Part shown: positions 16,238 to 23,833 of the stretch, one piece after another
Layout of the letters: every line of letters starts with the position of its first letter
Position numbering within the stretch: the stretch's first letter is position 1
Origin: an uncultured Bacteroides sp.
GTDB lineage: Bacteria; Bacteroidota; Bacteroidia; Bacteroidales; Bacteroidaceae
Assembly (NCBI GenBank): GCA_958453305.1
Contig: CAUDXH010000014.1
Location: 1 to 49,723 of the forward strand
Length of the DNA stretch: 49,723 bases
Reading direction: 5' to 3'
Program-made: the position numbers and the translations under genes
The notes under the pieces: model-generated
What the model was told of the DNA's origin: nothing
Database searches by the model: none
Seen by the model: only the letters and a program-made list of their open reading frames with translations

Positions 16238-17218
16238 TTATTTATAAAATGTTATTTGATTGCCATCCTTTTCGTAGTTGATACCGCAGATGTAGTGTAG
16301 TGATTCCAGAACCGAATCTAAGCTTTGGTTATCATGTTCACCGGAGATGAGGTTCTCAAACACTTCTCCTTGACGGAAAGATATCTGGCAATGGTATCTT
16401 CGTTCCAGTTCTTTTGCTACATCGGTCAGTGGAGTCTGATAAAAATGCAGGGCTCCATTGCGCCATGCTGCTACTTTATTTTCACTTCTTTTTAACTTGC
16501 TGTATTCCCCCGACTGTTTATTCAGGTAGATTTGTTCTTGTTTTTTCAGCCGGATCCGGTCTTCGGGCAAGGTTACTTGTACTTTTCCGTTTTCCACTTC
16601 TACCGATTGAATCTGGTCATGCGCATATGATTTTACATTAAACTCAGTTCCTAATACTTCTACTTGAAAGTCTGAGGTTTGAATCAGGAAAGGTTGCTCC
16701 GGGTTTGATTGAACCTTGAAGTAGGCTTCTCCTACGAGCTGTACCTCTCTTTTATTGCCGATAAACCGGGAAGGATATTCTAATTTTGAGCAGGCATTTA
16801 ATATGATTTGGCTGCCGTCGGGGAGGGTCAATTCTTTCTTCTCCCCGAAGCCGGTTGTTGCTTGAGCTACTGTGATGTGTTGGATATCCCATTGTTGTTT
16901 CATAGTAATGGCTCCCCAAATCACAAGAATAGATGCAGCGATACCCGTAGCCATATAGAGTATCCGCTTGGTGAATGAGCGTTTGGCTGACGGCAGACTG
17001 CCCAACAGTTGCTGAGCTTCTTTCTTATACTGTTCTTGGGTTTGGCCGGAAGGTTCGGGCAATGATAAGGCTTCCTCCCAAACTTCATCTGCCAAGTCGT
17101 CCAAGATACCTTTTTTATCGGCACGCAGTAGGCTTTCAGCCATTTCTTTAGCTTCATGGCTGTTATAGGCTCCGTTCAGGTATCGGCGTACTTGCTGTTT
17201 ATCTTGATTTTTCTCCAT
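16238..17218 (-). CDS. FecR-family anti-sigma factor
   Basis: 326 aa: cytoplasmic N-terminus (1-84) that would bind the sigma factor, one membrane helix (about 86-106, ILYMATGIAASILVIWG), the periplasmic FecR domain (about 115-215, LTLPDGSQIILNACSKLEYP is diagnostic) and a C-terminal DUF4974-type domain (about 250-326, FYQTPLTDVAKELERRY). It would hold the sigma factor until the STN domain of the SusC protein reports ligand. The start is 62 bases after the sigma gene and it is transcribed with it. Confidence 0.92.
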   Translation of the reverse strand: MEKNQDKQQVRRYLNGAYNSHEAKEMAESLLRADKKGILDDLADEVWEEALSLPEPSGQTQEQYKKEAQQLLGSLPSAKRSFTKRILYMATGIAASILVIWGAITMKQQWDIQHITVAQATTGFGEKKELTLPDGSQIILNACSKLEYPSRFIGNKREVQLVGEAYFKVQSNPEQPFLIQTSDFQVEVLGTEFNVKSYAHDQIQSVEVENGKVQVTLPEDRIRLKKQEQIYLNKQSGEYSKLKRSENKVAAWRNGALHFYQTPLTDVAKELERRYHCQISFRQGEVFENLISGEHDNQSLDSVLESLHYICGINYEKDGNQITFYK

Positions 17219-17280
17219 CTTCGTATTTAGTTTGCGGTTTTATAATAAATACACCGCTGTAAAGAAGATGGGGGGATGGA

Positions 17281-17889
17281 TTAACTTTTTTTAAATATAA
17301 TGAATAAAAGGATGGCGAGCAAGTCAGAATTGACCTTACTGTATTTGATGAGATAGTGCCGGATGGTGTATAAACATGAAGTAATATGTTCATGAACCGT
17401 ATTGACCGAAATTCCTAACTTTTCAGCTATTTCTTTATAAGAGAGTTGTCCTTCCCGGCTTAACCGGAAAACTTCCTGTTGTCTGGGTGACAGAGCCTCG
17501 AATGCTTTTTGTATGATTTCTTTCAAGTCTTGTGATAGAAGTTCGTTTTGTGTATCTTCTGTATAGTCAATTGCGTTTTTCAGCAGATGTTCTTCCAGAA
17601 GCTGTTGATGCTCCATGCTGCGGAGCTGGTTAAGGATACGGTTTTTGGCAATGGTGTATAAGTAGGCAGAGAAAGGCTGGTCAGTCCGGATGAACTTTCG
17701 GCTGAGCCAGACATGAAGGAAGGTTTCTTGCACTATGTCTTCGGTATAGGTAGATGATTTTAAGAATTTGAAAGCAAAGAAGGTGAGCTGTGCTCTGTAT
17801 AAACTATATAGTTTACAGAAAGCCACTTCATCTCCTTCTGTCAGTCGGATAACAAGTTCCTTCTCGCTGATGTGACTATTCGGTTTCAT
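17281..17889 (-). CDS. ECF-type RNA polymerase sigma factor
   Basis: 202 aa from ATG 17889. Region 2 is seen in AFCKLYSLYRAQLTFFAFKF and EDIVQETFLHVWLSR; region 4 in LSPRQQEVFRLSREGQLSYKEIAEKLGISVNTV. The end carries a hydrophobic tail (LLAILLFIIFKKS) often seen in Bacteroides ECF factors. A longer start at 17931 is ruled out because it lies inside the promoter at 17929-17958. With the FecR protein it should switch on the SusC/SusD/GH30 operon downstream in response to glycan. Confidence 0.92.
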   Translation of the reverse strand: MKPNSHISEKELVIRLTEGDEVAFCKLYSLYRAQLTFFAFKFLKSSTYTEDIVQETFLHVWLSRKFIRTDQPFSAYLYTIAKNRILNQLRSMEHQQLLEEHLLKNAIDYTEDTQNELLSQDLKEIIQKAFEALSPRQQEVFRLSREGQLSYKEIAEKLGISVNTVHEHITSCLYTIRHYLIKYSKVNSDLLAILLFIIFKKS

Positions 17890-17928
17890 GTGATTTAATC
17901 CAGTATAGTAAGGTGTTGTAAGGGTATG

Positions 17929-17958
17929 CAAATGTAGTGTTTTATTTGGGAAAACAAA
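17929..17958 (-). promoter_or_regulatory. Promoter of the ECF sigma / anti-sigma pair
   Basis: On the minus strand -33 TTTG (17958-17955) and -7 TACATTTG (17936-17929) are 18 bases apart. Transcription would begin near 17922, about 33 bases before the sigma factor ATG at 17889. This housekeeping-type promoter means the sensor pair is made constitutively. Confidence 0.7.
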
Positions 17959-18055
17959 TAGTAGACTTGTTTTTTTAAAGCCTTTGAATTGTTAATATGT
18001 GAATAGAGCATTTTCTTTGTCTTATAGATATTCAGCAGATGGCTTAAATGCTTTG

Positions 18056-18087
18056 CTTGCTCATATCGGGTTTTAACACTATCTTTG
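18056..18087 (+). promoter_or_regulatory. Promoter of the acyltransferase gene
   Basis: -7 TATCTTTG at 18080-18087 (perfect), with CTTG at 18056-18059 (3 of 4) 20 bases upstream. The start point near 18094 excludes the ATG at 18085 and favours the one at 18124. Confidence 0.55.
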
Positions 18088-18123
18088 AATTCTATTAGAA
18101 ATAGCATTAAAACAAACTTTTAT

Positions 18124-19095
18124 ATGAGGCAGCGGGTAGAGGAAATCGATTTTCTGAAGTGTATATTTATTTTGCTGATGATTGTGTTTCACCTGCGTTA
18201 TATAGGTGATACCTATCCGTATGCAAAGTCGTTGGTTTATACCTTTCACATGCCGGCCTTTCTGATTATTTCAGGTTATCTGATGAATGTACAGAAAACG
18301 GCATTTCAATACCTCCGTGCGATGGGATGGATTTTTGTTCCTTATGCGCTGATGGAAACAGGTTATGTGCTGATGTCGGCTGTTCTTCCTGTGCGCGATC
18401 GGGTGGAAGGTTTAAGTTTTTTGCTGTGGGCTGACAAGTTGCTTCTCCATCCATTAGGACCTTATTGGTATTTACACACGTTGATGCTCTGTGGAGGTAC
18501 TTATTATCTGGTTAATCGGTTTAATGGCTTGTGGAGGACTAATTTGGCAGTTTTGATTGTTTTGGCATTATGTTATGCCGTTTGGTCTTGGATGGGAGTC
18601 TTGTCCTTGCCTAATGCGCTTTATTTTGCTGCGGGAGTTGCTTTGCGGCAGAGTAGACTGCTGTTTCTTGATTTCTTCCGTCCTTCTATATGGGCAGTGA
18701 TTCCTTTCATCCTGTTGGCTTTATCGCCGGATAATCTGGATAGAGCTGTTCCTGGGGGAGTTTTACTAACTTATCTTGCCATAAGTATCGGACTGTTTTT
18801 AGGGAAGTATCTTCCGAAAAAAATAAAGCAGATTTGCTGCTATATAGGGGAGCATACTTTTGTTCTTTTGGTTTTTTCTCCCATTTTTACAATGGCGGTA
18901 AAGCCTTTGGTAGGTATATTTGCCTTCGACTCATCTGGTATGTTGTTCCTGTTTATGTCTTTGTTAATAACTCTTATAGGTTGCTTTATATTGGCATGGG
19001 TTATTGATTTTTTGCATCTTTCTCCTTATTTTTGGGGGAAGGAGCGGATGATGCAGCCTTTTCCTAAATATCATGCCAAGATGACAGATAATTAA
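18124..19095 (+). CDS. Acyltransferase 3 family membrane protein
   Basis: About 323 aa with roughly ten membrane helices. It opens with EEIDFLKCIFILLMIVFHLRY, the family's first helix with the conserved histidine, then YTFHMPAFLIISGYLM, the second signature with H-MP-F-SG. These proteins transfer acetyl or other acyl groups from the cytoplasm to sugars outside. The substrate is unknown. ATG 18124 is preferred on promoter grounds. It stands alone between the divergent sigma factor gene and ferritin. Confidence 0.85.
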   Translation: MRQRVEEIDFLKCIFILLMIVFHLRYIGDTYPYAKSLVYTFHMPAFLIISGYLMNVQKTAFQYLRAMGWIFVPYALMETGYVLMSAVLPVRDRVEGLSFLLWADKLLLHPLGPYWYLHTLMLCGGTYYLVNRFNGLWRTNLAVLIVLALCYAVWSWMGVLSLPNALYFAAGVALRQSRLLFLDFFRPSIWAVIPFILLALSPDNLDRAVPGGVLLTYLAISIGLFLGKYLPKKIKQICCYIGEHTFVLLVFSPIFTMAVKPLVGIFAFDSSGMLFLFMSLLITLIGCFILAWVIDFLHLSPYFWGKERMMQPFPKYHAKMTDN

Positions 19096-19212
19096 AATCT
19101 TTCTCATGCAGAGGATTTTTGGCATCTGGTTTGTTTATACTAAAGAAAGGACATTCTTCAAGAAGAGAAAAGTGAATATCCGATATTAATGTATCATTAA
19201 AATTATAGAGCT

Positions 19213-19698
19213 ATGATTTCAGAAAAATTACAAAAAGCGATTAACGATCAGATTGTTGCCGAAATGTGGTCTTCAAACCTTTATTTGTCAATGTCGTTCT
19301 ACTTGAAGAGCGAAGGATTCGACGGCTTTGCTCGCTGGATGCGTCTTCAGTCGCAGGAAGAGTTAGCCCATGCTTATGATTTGGCTGATTATCTGGCAAA
19401 ACGCGGCGGTGTGGCTAAGGTAGATAAAATTGATGTTGTCCCGCAGGGATGGGGTAGTGTGCTTGAAGTGTTTGAACATGTATATAAACACGAATGCCAT
19501 GTTTCGGAACTGATTGATAACTTGGTGAATGTAGCTGCAGAAGTAAAAGACAAAGCTTCTCAGGATTTCTTATGGAGCTATGTTCGTGAACAGGTAGAAG
19601 AAGAAGCTACCGCACAAGGTATTGTTGAAAAGTTGAAACGTTGCGGAGACCATGCAGGTATTCTGTATATGGATGATAAATTAGGTTCTCGCAAATAA
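19213..19698 (+). CDS. ftnA: Ferritin (bacterial non-heme, FtnA type)
   Basis: 161 aa four-helix bundle. The ferroxidase residues E17, E50, H53, E94 and Q127 fall at the same positions as in E. coli FtnA, with the QSQEELAHA motif at 46-54. It stores iron as a ferric core in a 24-subunit shell in the cytoplasm and takes part in oxygen and peroxide tolerance in anaerobes. It is a single gene ended by a strong terminator at 19721-19753. No clear -7 box was found ahead of it, so its control may involve a regulator I cannot identify. Confidence 0.95.
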   Translation: MISEKLQKAINDQIVAEMWSSNLYLSMSFYLKSEGFDGFARWMRLQSQEELAHAYDLADYLAKRGGVAKVDKIDVVPQGWGSVLEVFEHVYKHECHVSELIDNLVNVAAEVKDKASQDFLWSYVREQVEEEATAQGIVEKLKRCGDHAGILYMDDKLGSRK

Positions 19699-19718
19699 AA
19701 TAGTTGTAGGAAATAAGA

Positions 19719-19753
19719 AAATGCTGCTTCGTATTGCGGAGCAGCATTTTTTT
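19719..19753 (+). terminator. Terminator after ferritin
   Basis: ATGCTGCT (19721-19728) pairs with AGCAGCAT (19740-19747) and is followed by seven or more T's. Confidence 0.9.
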
Positions 19754-19754
19754 A

Positions 19755-19762
19755 TATCTTTG
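19755..19762 (+). promoter_or_regulatory. -7 box of the methyltransferase gene
   Basis: TATCTTTG, perfect consensus. ATTG at 19733-19736 is a possible -33 (18-base spacer) and lies in the loop of the ferritin terminator, so terminator and promoter overlap. Confidence 0.5.
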
Positions 19763-19793
19763 CTCTCATAAAGATTTATAACAGAGAAAAAAT

Positions 19794-20480
19794 ATGGGAG
19801 GTATTTGGTTACGAGGTTTAAACTGGTGTCGGCGTTTCCGTCACCGTTGTGGTTATGGGGTACATTCGCCTTCCGATTTCTTCTTGATTACGTTTGTTAT
19901 TTATGAGCAGGCTCCTTACTATGCTTTTACATCGTTACATCATTTGCGCAGAGTAGTATGCCATTTACCCCACTATCGTGAAAAGGTTGACCGTTTTTTA
20001 TTCCGCTTAGCTAATTATTTGCAGCCGGTTAACATTGTAGAGGTGGGAACAGGAAGTGGGTTGACTACCCGTTATATTGCAGAAGCCTGTCCGAAATCGT
20101 CCGTCCTGACAATCTCCGATATCCGTGAAGAGTCTGTGGAGCGTATATTCTCTTCCCAATCGAACATTACCTATCTGTCGGGAAATGCGGTGGATAAAGT
20201 GGAACAGGTATTAGCTTCGCCGAAAGTTTCGCTTGATCTGGTTCATGTGGCTGATACGTCTGATTATAGGGAGGTAATTGAAAAGATTCTTCCATTTGTA
20301 CATGAACGCACTTGTCTGGTTGTAGCGAATCCCTATGGAAGTAAAGAAAAAAAACGGTGGTGGAAAGAAGTGTTGCTTGCAAATCAGCAAGTGAGGGTTA
20401 CGTTTGATCTGTATGATGTAGGCTTGGTTTTCTTTGATAAGAAGCGAGCCAAGGAAAATCATATTGTGAACTTTCTTTAA
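19794..20480 (+). CDS. Class I SAM-dependent methyltransferase-like protein
   Basis: 228 aa. The SAM-binding motif I is clear, NIVEVGTGSGLTTRYIAEA (about 79-97), followed by an acidic motif II region (LTISDIREESVERI) and a later DLVHVADTSDY strand. The N-terminal 60 residues (HSPSDFFLITFVIYE) are a conserved Bacteroidetes extension. The layout resembles small O-methyltransferases but the substrate is unknown. It is 17 bases before the cobalamin adenosyltransferase, so the two share a transcript, though no functional link is evident. Confidence 0.75.
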   Translation: MGGIWLRGLNWCRRFRHRCGYGVHSPSDFFLITFVIYEQAPYYAFTSLHHLRRVVCHLPHYREKVDRFLFRLANYLQPVNIVEVGTGSGLTTRYIAEACPKSSVLTISDIREESVERIFSSQSNITYLSGNAVDKVEQVLASPKVSLDLVHVADTSDYREVIEKILPFVHERTCLVVANPYGSKEKKRWWKEVLLANQQVRVTFDLYDVGLVFFDKKRAKENHIVNFL

Positions 20481-20497
20481 ATTGATATATTATGAAA

Positions 20498-21061
20498 ATG
20501 AGTAAAATTTATACCCGAACAGGTGATAAAGGAACGACCTCGCTTGTAGGGGGAGTGCGTGTGTCAAAAGCAGATGCCCGGCTTGAAGCTTATGGCACTA
20601 TCGACGAACTGAACGCATGTATAGGGTGGCTGATGGCGGTGAGTCCGGATGAACAATCGAATGAATTGTTAAAAACCGTTCAGCATAAACTCTTTTCTAT
20701 AGGTTCTTATCTGGCAACTGACCAAAGCAAAACCGAGTTGTGTATAGAAAGTAAGGTGTCAGATTCACATATTCTTCGTTTGGAACAAGAAATAGATGAG
20801 ATGCATACTTATTTACCCGAATTGTCTGGCTTTATTCTTCCCGGTGGCTCGCAGGCGGCAGCGGCCTGTCATGTTTGCCGTACCGTATGCCGGCGTGCCG
20901 AGCGTAGAATCTATGCCTTAGAGGAAATCGGGGTAGAAGAAATAGATGGTAACGTGAAGCGATTTGTAAACAGATTGTCGGATTATTTGTTCGTATTGAG
21001 CCGAAAGTTAAACTATTTAACAAAGTCGGATGAAATTTATTGGGATAAGACTTGTGAGTGA
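20498..21061 (+). CDS. PduO-type ATP:cob(I)alamin adenosyltransferase
   Basis: 187 aa. The N-terminal ATP-binding motif YTRTGDKGTTSLVGG (5-19), the middle GTIDELNA segment, and the C-terminal RRAERR and FVNRLSDYLFVLSR motifs are diagnostic of PduO/CobO-type corrinoid adenosyltransferases. It attaches the adenosyl group to cob(I)alamin to make coenzyme B12, needed in Bacteroides mainly by methylmalonyl-CoA mutase. ATG 20492 is two codons upstream and is an equally possible start. No cobalamin riboswitch-like leader is seen here. Confidence 0.92.
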   Translation: MSKIYTRTGDKGTTSLVGGVRVSKADARLEAYGTIDELNACIGWLMAVSPDEQSNELLKTVQHKLFSIGSYLATDQSKTELCIESKVSDSHILRLEQEIDEMHTYLPELSGFILPGGSQAAAACHVCRTVCRRAERRIYALEEIGVEEIDGNVKRFVNRLSDYLFVLSRKLNYLTKSDEIYWDKTCE

Positions 21062-21073
21062 AAGAATTTATTA

Positions 21074-21081
21074 TACTTTTG
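21074..21081 (+). promoter_or_regulatory. -7 box of the DUF2795 gene
   Basis: TACTTTTG fits the -7 consensus exactly; it lies 12 bases past the preceding stop codon and about 45 bases before the ATG at 21126. Confidence 0.5.
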
Positions 21082-21125
21082 TGGCTCAATAAATCAAGAT
21101 GTTAAACTTTAAAAACTGATATAAT

Positions 21126-21347
21126 ATGTATTGGACATTGGAATTGGCCTCAAAGCTGGAAGACGCTCCATGGCCTGCGACAAAAGATGAACTGATTGAC
21201 TATGCAATGCGCTCAGGTGCTCCTTTGGAAGTAATTGAAAACCTTCAGGAAATGGAAGATGAAGGTGAAATATACGAAAGTATTGAAGATATCTGGCCGG
21301 ACTATCCAAGTAAAGAAGATTTCTTTTTCAACGAGGAAGAATATTAA
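21126..21347 (+). CDS. DUF2795 domain protein, 73 aa
   Basis: A small acidic protein with the DUF2795 pattern: YWTLELASKLEDAPWPATKDELIDYAMRSG is reduced here to the recognisable pieces ASKLEDAPWPATKDELIDYA and VIENLQEMEDEGEIYESI, then IWPDYPS near the C-terminus. It is a widespread, highly conserved Bacteroidetes protein of unknown function. It has its own -7 box and a strong terminator, so it is a monocistronic gene. Confidence 0.85.
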   Translation: MYWTLELASKLEDAPWPATKDELIDYAMRSGAPLEVIENLQEMEDEGEIYESIEDIWPDYPSKEDFFFNEEEY

Positions 21348-21378
21348 TAATCTTGGAATAGGTTGAATAATTAGGCTT

Positions 21379-21425
21379 CAGCGCAATGAACAAAAATAAC
21401 TTGTTTGTTGCGCTGGTGTTTTTTT
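21379..21425 (+). terminator. Terminator after the DUF2795 gene
   Basis: CAGCGCAA (21379-21386) pairs with TTGCGCTG (21408-21415); an inner AACAA/TTGTT extends the stem. It is followed by GTGTTTTTTT. Confidence 0.88.
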
Positions 21426-21553
21426 AAGGATGCTTTAGTTTCATTTTGATTTATCTGTTTGCAGGTTTCGGGAGATTTTGCCATATTGCAAAAAGTTATG
21501 TAAAAGGCTGGTTTCACCTTGCTATATATTAATTTGCATAAGAAAATTGATGG

Positions 21554-22910
21554 ATGAAATCAAAAAACATAAAATCAAGAATTGATAGGCTTTTGGTATC
21601 TCTTGAAAAGAGGCAACTGGAAGAGTTTGTTAGGGCAGAATGTGAAAATAACGTGCAGGTTTGCAATCGTTTTCTTGCATTGGGTACTGATAAAAGATTG
21701 GTTTCTAATCCTGGGCGGTATTCCTCTCTCATTGAAGGGTTGATAGAAGATTATAGTCGTCACGGTTATATTAGTTATCGTGATAGTTTTGAGTTTAATT
21801 CAAGTGTGAATCAGATACTTGAAGAAGCAGATGAAGCCATGAACAGTCAACAGTGGAGATGACAGCGCAGGGGAACTTAGTGGAATAGTTGATTATTGCT
21901 TTGAGAAATGGTTCTTGCTTATTGAAAAGGAACTGCTTGATGAGATGAAGTTTGATTTATTCAAACTGGCATTGACTCGATTTAAAGAGAAGAATTTGGT
22001 TGGCTGGGACTGGTGGTGGAGTTGGATTCAATTTGCTATCAGTTTGGCAGATACTCCAGAACAGCAAGGTGAAGTACTTTCAGCATTAGATGAAATAAAA
22101 AATCCTCATGAGGATGATTGGAGTCAGAAATATGCTTATAATCAGGCTCAGTTATATAAACTGAAGATGATGGCTCGCTGTGGTACGTCAGAAGAGCAGC
22201 GTAAGTTTATGTATGACCATATTGAGAATGAAGAGTTTCGCCGTAAACTCCTTCAGATGGCATGGAAGGAAGATAATCTCGATGAAGTTCTCCGGATAGC
22301 AGTGCAGGGCATTGAACAGAATGCAGAGCTGGAAGGACTTGTTTGTGAATGGAAAGAGTGGGAGATGAAAGTCTACCTTCAAAGAGAAGATACGACTCAG
22401 ATTATTCGTCTGGCCCGTGATTTTTTCTTAAGAAATAGGGTTCGGTTTGGCAAATGGGAAGGTATGGACTTTTCGATGGAGGCGATGTATTCGTTGATGA
22501 AAAGTAAAATAGACCCGACAACCTGGGAGGACTGGGTAGAATCATTAATTGCTGATGCAGATGGGAATCAGATTTTACTCCTATACATGTATACTCAAGA
22601 AAAAATGTGGAGTAGGTATATGGAATATCTTCGGAAATATCCTTTACAGCATCTTTTGGAGGAGGCTCCCAAGCAAGTTCTCGAATGCTATAAAGACGAA
22701 TTCATTGAGTTGTATGTTGGATGTGTGGAGAACCATTTTCGGAGAGCATCAGACCGTTCTTCCTATCAACATGGAGTTTCTATGTTGAAAACGCTTATCG
22801 GCTATGGAGCCCGTCGGGAGGCCTATGAAATAATCGAGCAGCAGAAAGCCCGTCGCTCCCGGAGACCGGCTTTGATTGACGAACTGTCGAAATTAAGTAA
22901 ATCGCAGTGA
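21554..22910 (+). pseudogene. Broken alpha-helical gene (two overlapping frames, probable internal deletion)
   Basis: The first frame (21554-21862, 102 codons) and the second (annotatable from a TTG at 21915 to 22910, 331 codons) belong together. The second frame is open well upstream of 21915, reading DDSAGELSGIVDYCFEKW from about 21858, while the first ends EEADEAMNSQQWR then stop at 21860-21862. Both halves are all-helical with many W, E and L residues, like the C-terminal helical region of SWIM zinc-finger-associated proteins of Bacteroidetes, in which a longer helix separates the two matched pieces. A deletion of a few tens of bases that is not a multiple of three, near 21850-21862, best explains it. 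No SWIM zinc motif (CxCxnCxH) is present. The family call is tentative; the frame break is directly visible. Confidence 0.6.
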
Positions 22911-22946
22911 TGCATTGTTCTTTTTATAGGGGCTCGCATTTGAAAA

Positions 22947-22969
22947 CCCCTCAATCTTCAGTTTAGGGG
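22947..22969 (+). repeat. Hairpin resembling the IS200/IS605 end hairpin (left copy)
   Basis: CCCCTCAA (22947-22954) pairs with TTTAGGGG (22962-22969) with one mismatch around loop TCTTCAG. Stem-loop size and loop sequence nearly match the hairpin at 23160-23182. It also lies 37 bases past the stop at 22910 and could act as a weak terminator. Confidence 0.55.
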
Positions 22970-22987
22970 ATGAAAAATGCGGGGTAG

Positions 22988-23179
22988 CGGGACTTCAATG
23001 CAGCTTGCAACATAAAGGAATTTGGCTTGAAAGCCCTACCCTCGGAGCGAGGGGATGTCAAGCCTGTGGACTGCCCAACGGTGGATGAACGACCCCGTGT
23101 CCTAAAAAGCCGTGGCAGGAAGAAGCAGGAAAAAAGAGGAGGTATTGGTATCTCCGAAGCCGTTAAATCTTTAGTTTAG
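22988..23179 (+). pseudogene. TnpB (IS200/IS605 family) C-terminal remnant, 63 codons
   Basis: Immediately after an in-frame TAG (22985-22987) a frame reads RDFNAACNIKEFGL, the C-terminal RuvC-type D-x-NAA-NI motif of TnpB, and continues through PTVDERPRVLKSRGRKKQEK and GISEAVKSLV to a TAG at 23177-23179. The rest of TnpB, including the other RuvC residues and the zinc finger, is absent, as is any TnpA. The stop codon lies inside the right-end hairpin, as in intact IS605-type elements. In intact elements this overlapping segment also encodes the 3' end of the guide (omega) RNA. The remnant cannot be an active nuclease. Confidence 0.75.
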
Positions 23180-23190
23180 CGGTAGTTCAC
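23160..23190 (+). mobile_element. IS200/IS605-type right-end hairpin
   Basis: CCGTTAAA (23160-23167) pairs with TTTAGCGG (23175-23182) around TCTTTAG, followed by TAGTTCAC (23183-23190). A subterminal hairpin followed by a short TTCAC-type tail is the usual right end of these elements. No matching intact left end was identified. Confidence 0.6.
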
Positions 23191-23232
23191 TGAACTTATA
23201 TTTTGTAGAATTGTTGTTTATAAAGAAGTAGA

Positions 23233-23718
23233 ATGATGAAAAAAATCTTATTCCTTATGTTGGCTGTATTTATAGTAAATACAGCATGTAGTAGTAATGT
23301 ATCAAACAACCAGTCAGAAACGAGTAAAAGTATGGATATAGCAGAAAATGCAAAAGTGGTACATCTTACCAAAGCCGATTTTTTGGCTAAAGTTTATAAC
23401 TACGAGAAGAATCCCAGTGAATGGAAATATGAAGGCGATAAACCGGCAATCATTGATTTCTATGCCACTTGGTGTGGACCCTGTAAAATGATTGCTCCGA
23501 TTCTTGAAGAACTTGCCAAGGAATATGACGGGCAGATTGTGATTTATAAGATTGATACGGAAAAAGAGCAGGAATTGGCTGCCGCATTTGGTATTCGTAG
23601 CATTCCTACCTTGCTGTTTATACCGAAAACAGGAGATCCTCAAGTAGCTCAGGGAGCTCTTCCTAAGGCTACTTTGAAAAAAGCAATCGATGAGTTCTTG
23701 TTAGGAAAAAAGCCCTGA
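23233..23718 (+). CDS. Thioredoxin-family lipoprotein
   Basis: 161 aa (or 160 from the ATG at 23236). Lipobox VNTAC gives lipidated C19, followed by a Ser/Asn-rich linker (20-40). The thioredoxin fold carries WCGPC (C81, C84) and cis-Pro in RSIPTLLF. The WCGPCK active site is that of true thioredoxins, so it is likely a periplasmic, membrane-tethered thiol reductase or oxidase. It stands alone, right after the TnpB remnant, and ends with a strong terminator. The partner is unknown; periplasmic thioredoxins of Bacteroides take part in oxidative stress defence. Confidence 0.9.
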   Translation: MMKKILFLMLAVFIVNTACSSNVSNNQSETSKSMDIAENAKVVHLTKADFLAKVYNYEKNPSEWKYEGDKPAIIDFYATWCGPCKMIAPILEELAKEYDGQIVIYKIDTEKEQELAAAFGIRSIPTLLFIPKTGDPQVAQGALPKATLKKAIDEFLLGKKP

Positions 23719-23744
23719 TAAAACGGAAATCTACTGAAACAGAT

Positions 23745-23795
23745 AAAATCCCCCAGCATACAGGCAATAGCTTGAAACGCTTGGGGGATTTTTTG
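23745..23795 (+). terminator. Terminator between thioredoxin gene and sus locus
   Basis: AATCCCCCAGC (23747-23756 region) pairs with GCTTGGGGGATT (23779-23790), followed by TTTTTT. On the minus strand the stem is followed by TTTTATCTG, so it may also stop the sus transcript. Confidence 0.8.
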
Positions 23796-23833
23796 AATTA
23801 TATAAGTAACATCATGAGTGCTTCGGACCTCGG

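Noticed and set aside
20498..21061. Cobalamin riboswitch expected near the adenosyltransferase gene
   Set aside because: The gap before it is 17 bases and no B12-box-like sequence is seen; it is transcribed with the methyltransferase gene.
22920..23232. Possible riboswitch or other structured RNA upstream of the thioredoxin lipoprotein
   Set aside because: The conserved-looking sequence reads in frame as the TnpB C-terminus and its end hairpin, so a metabolite-sensing leader is not needed to explain it.
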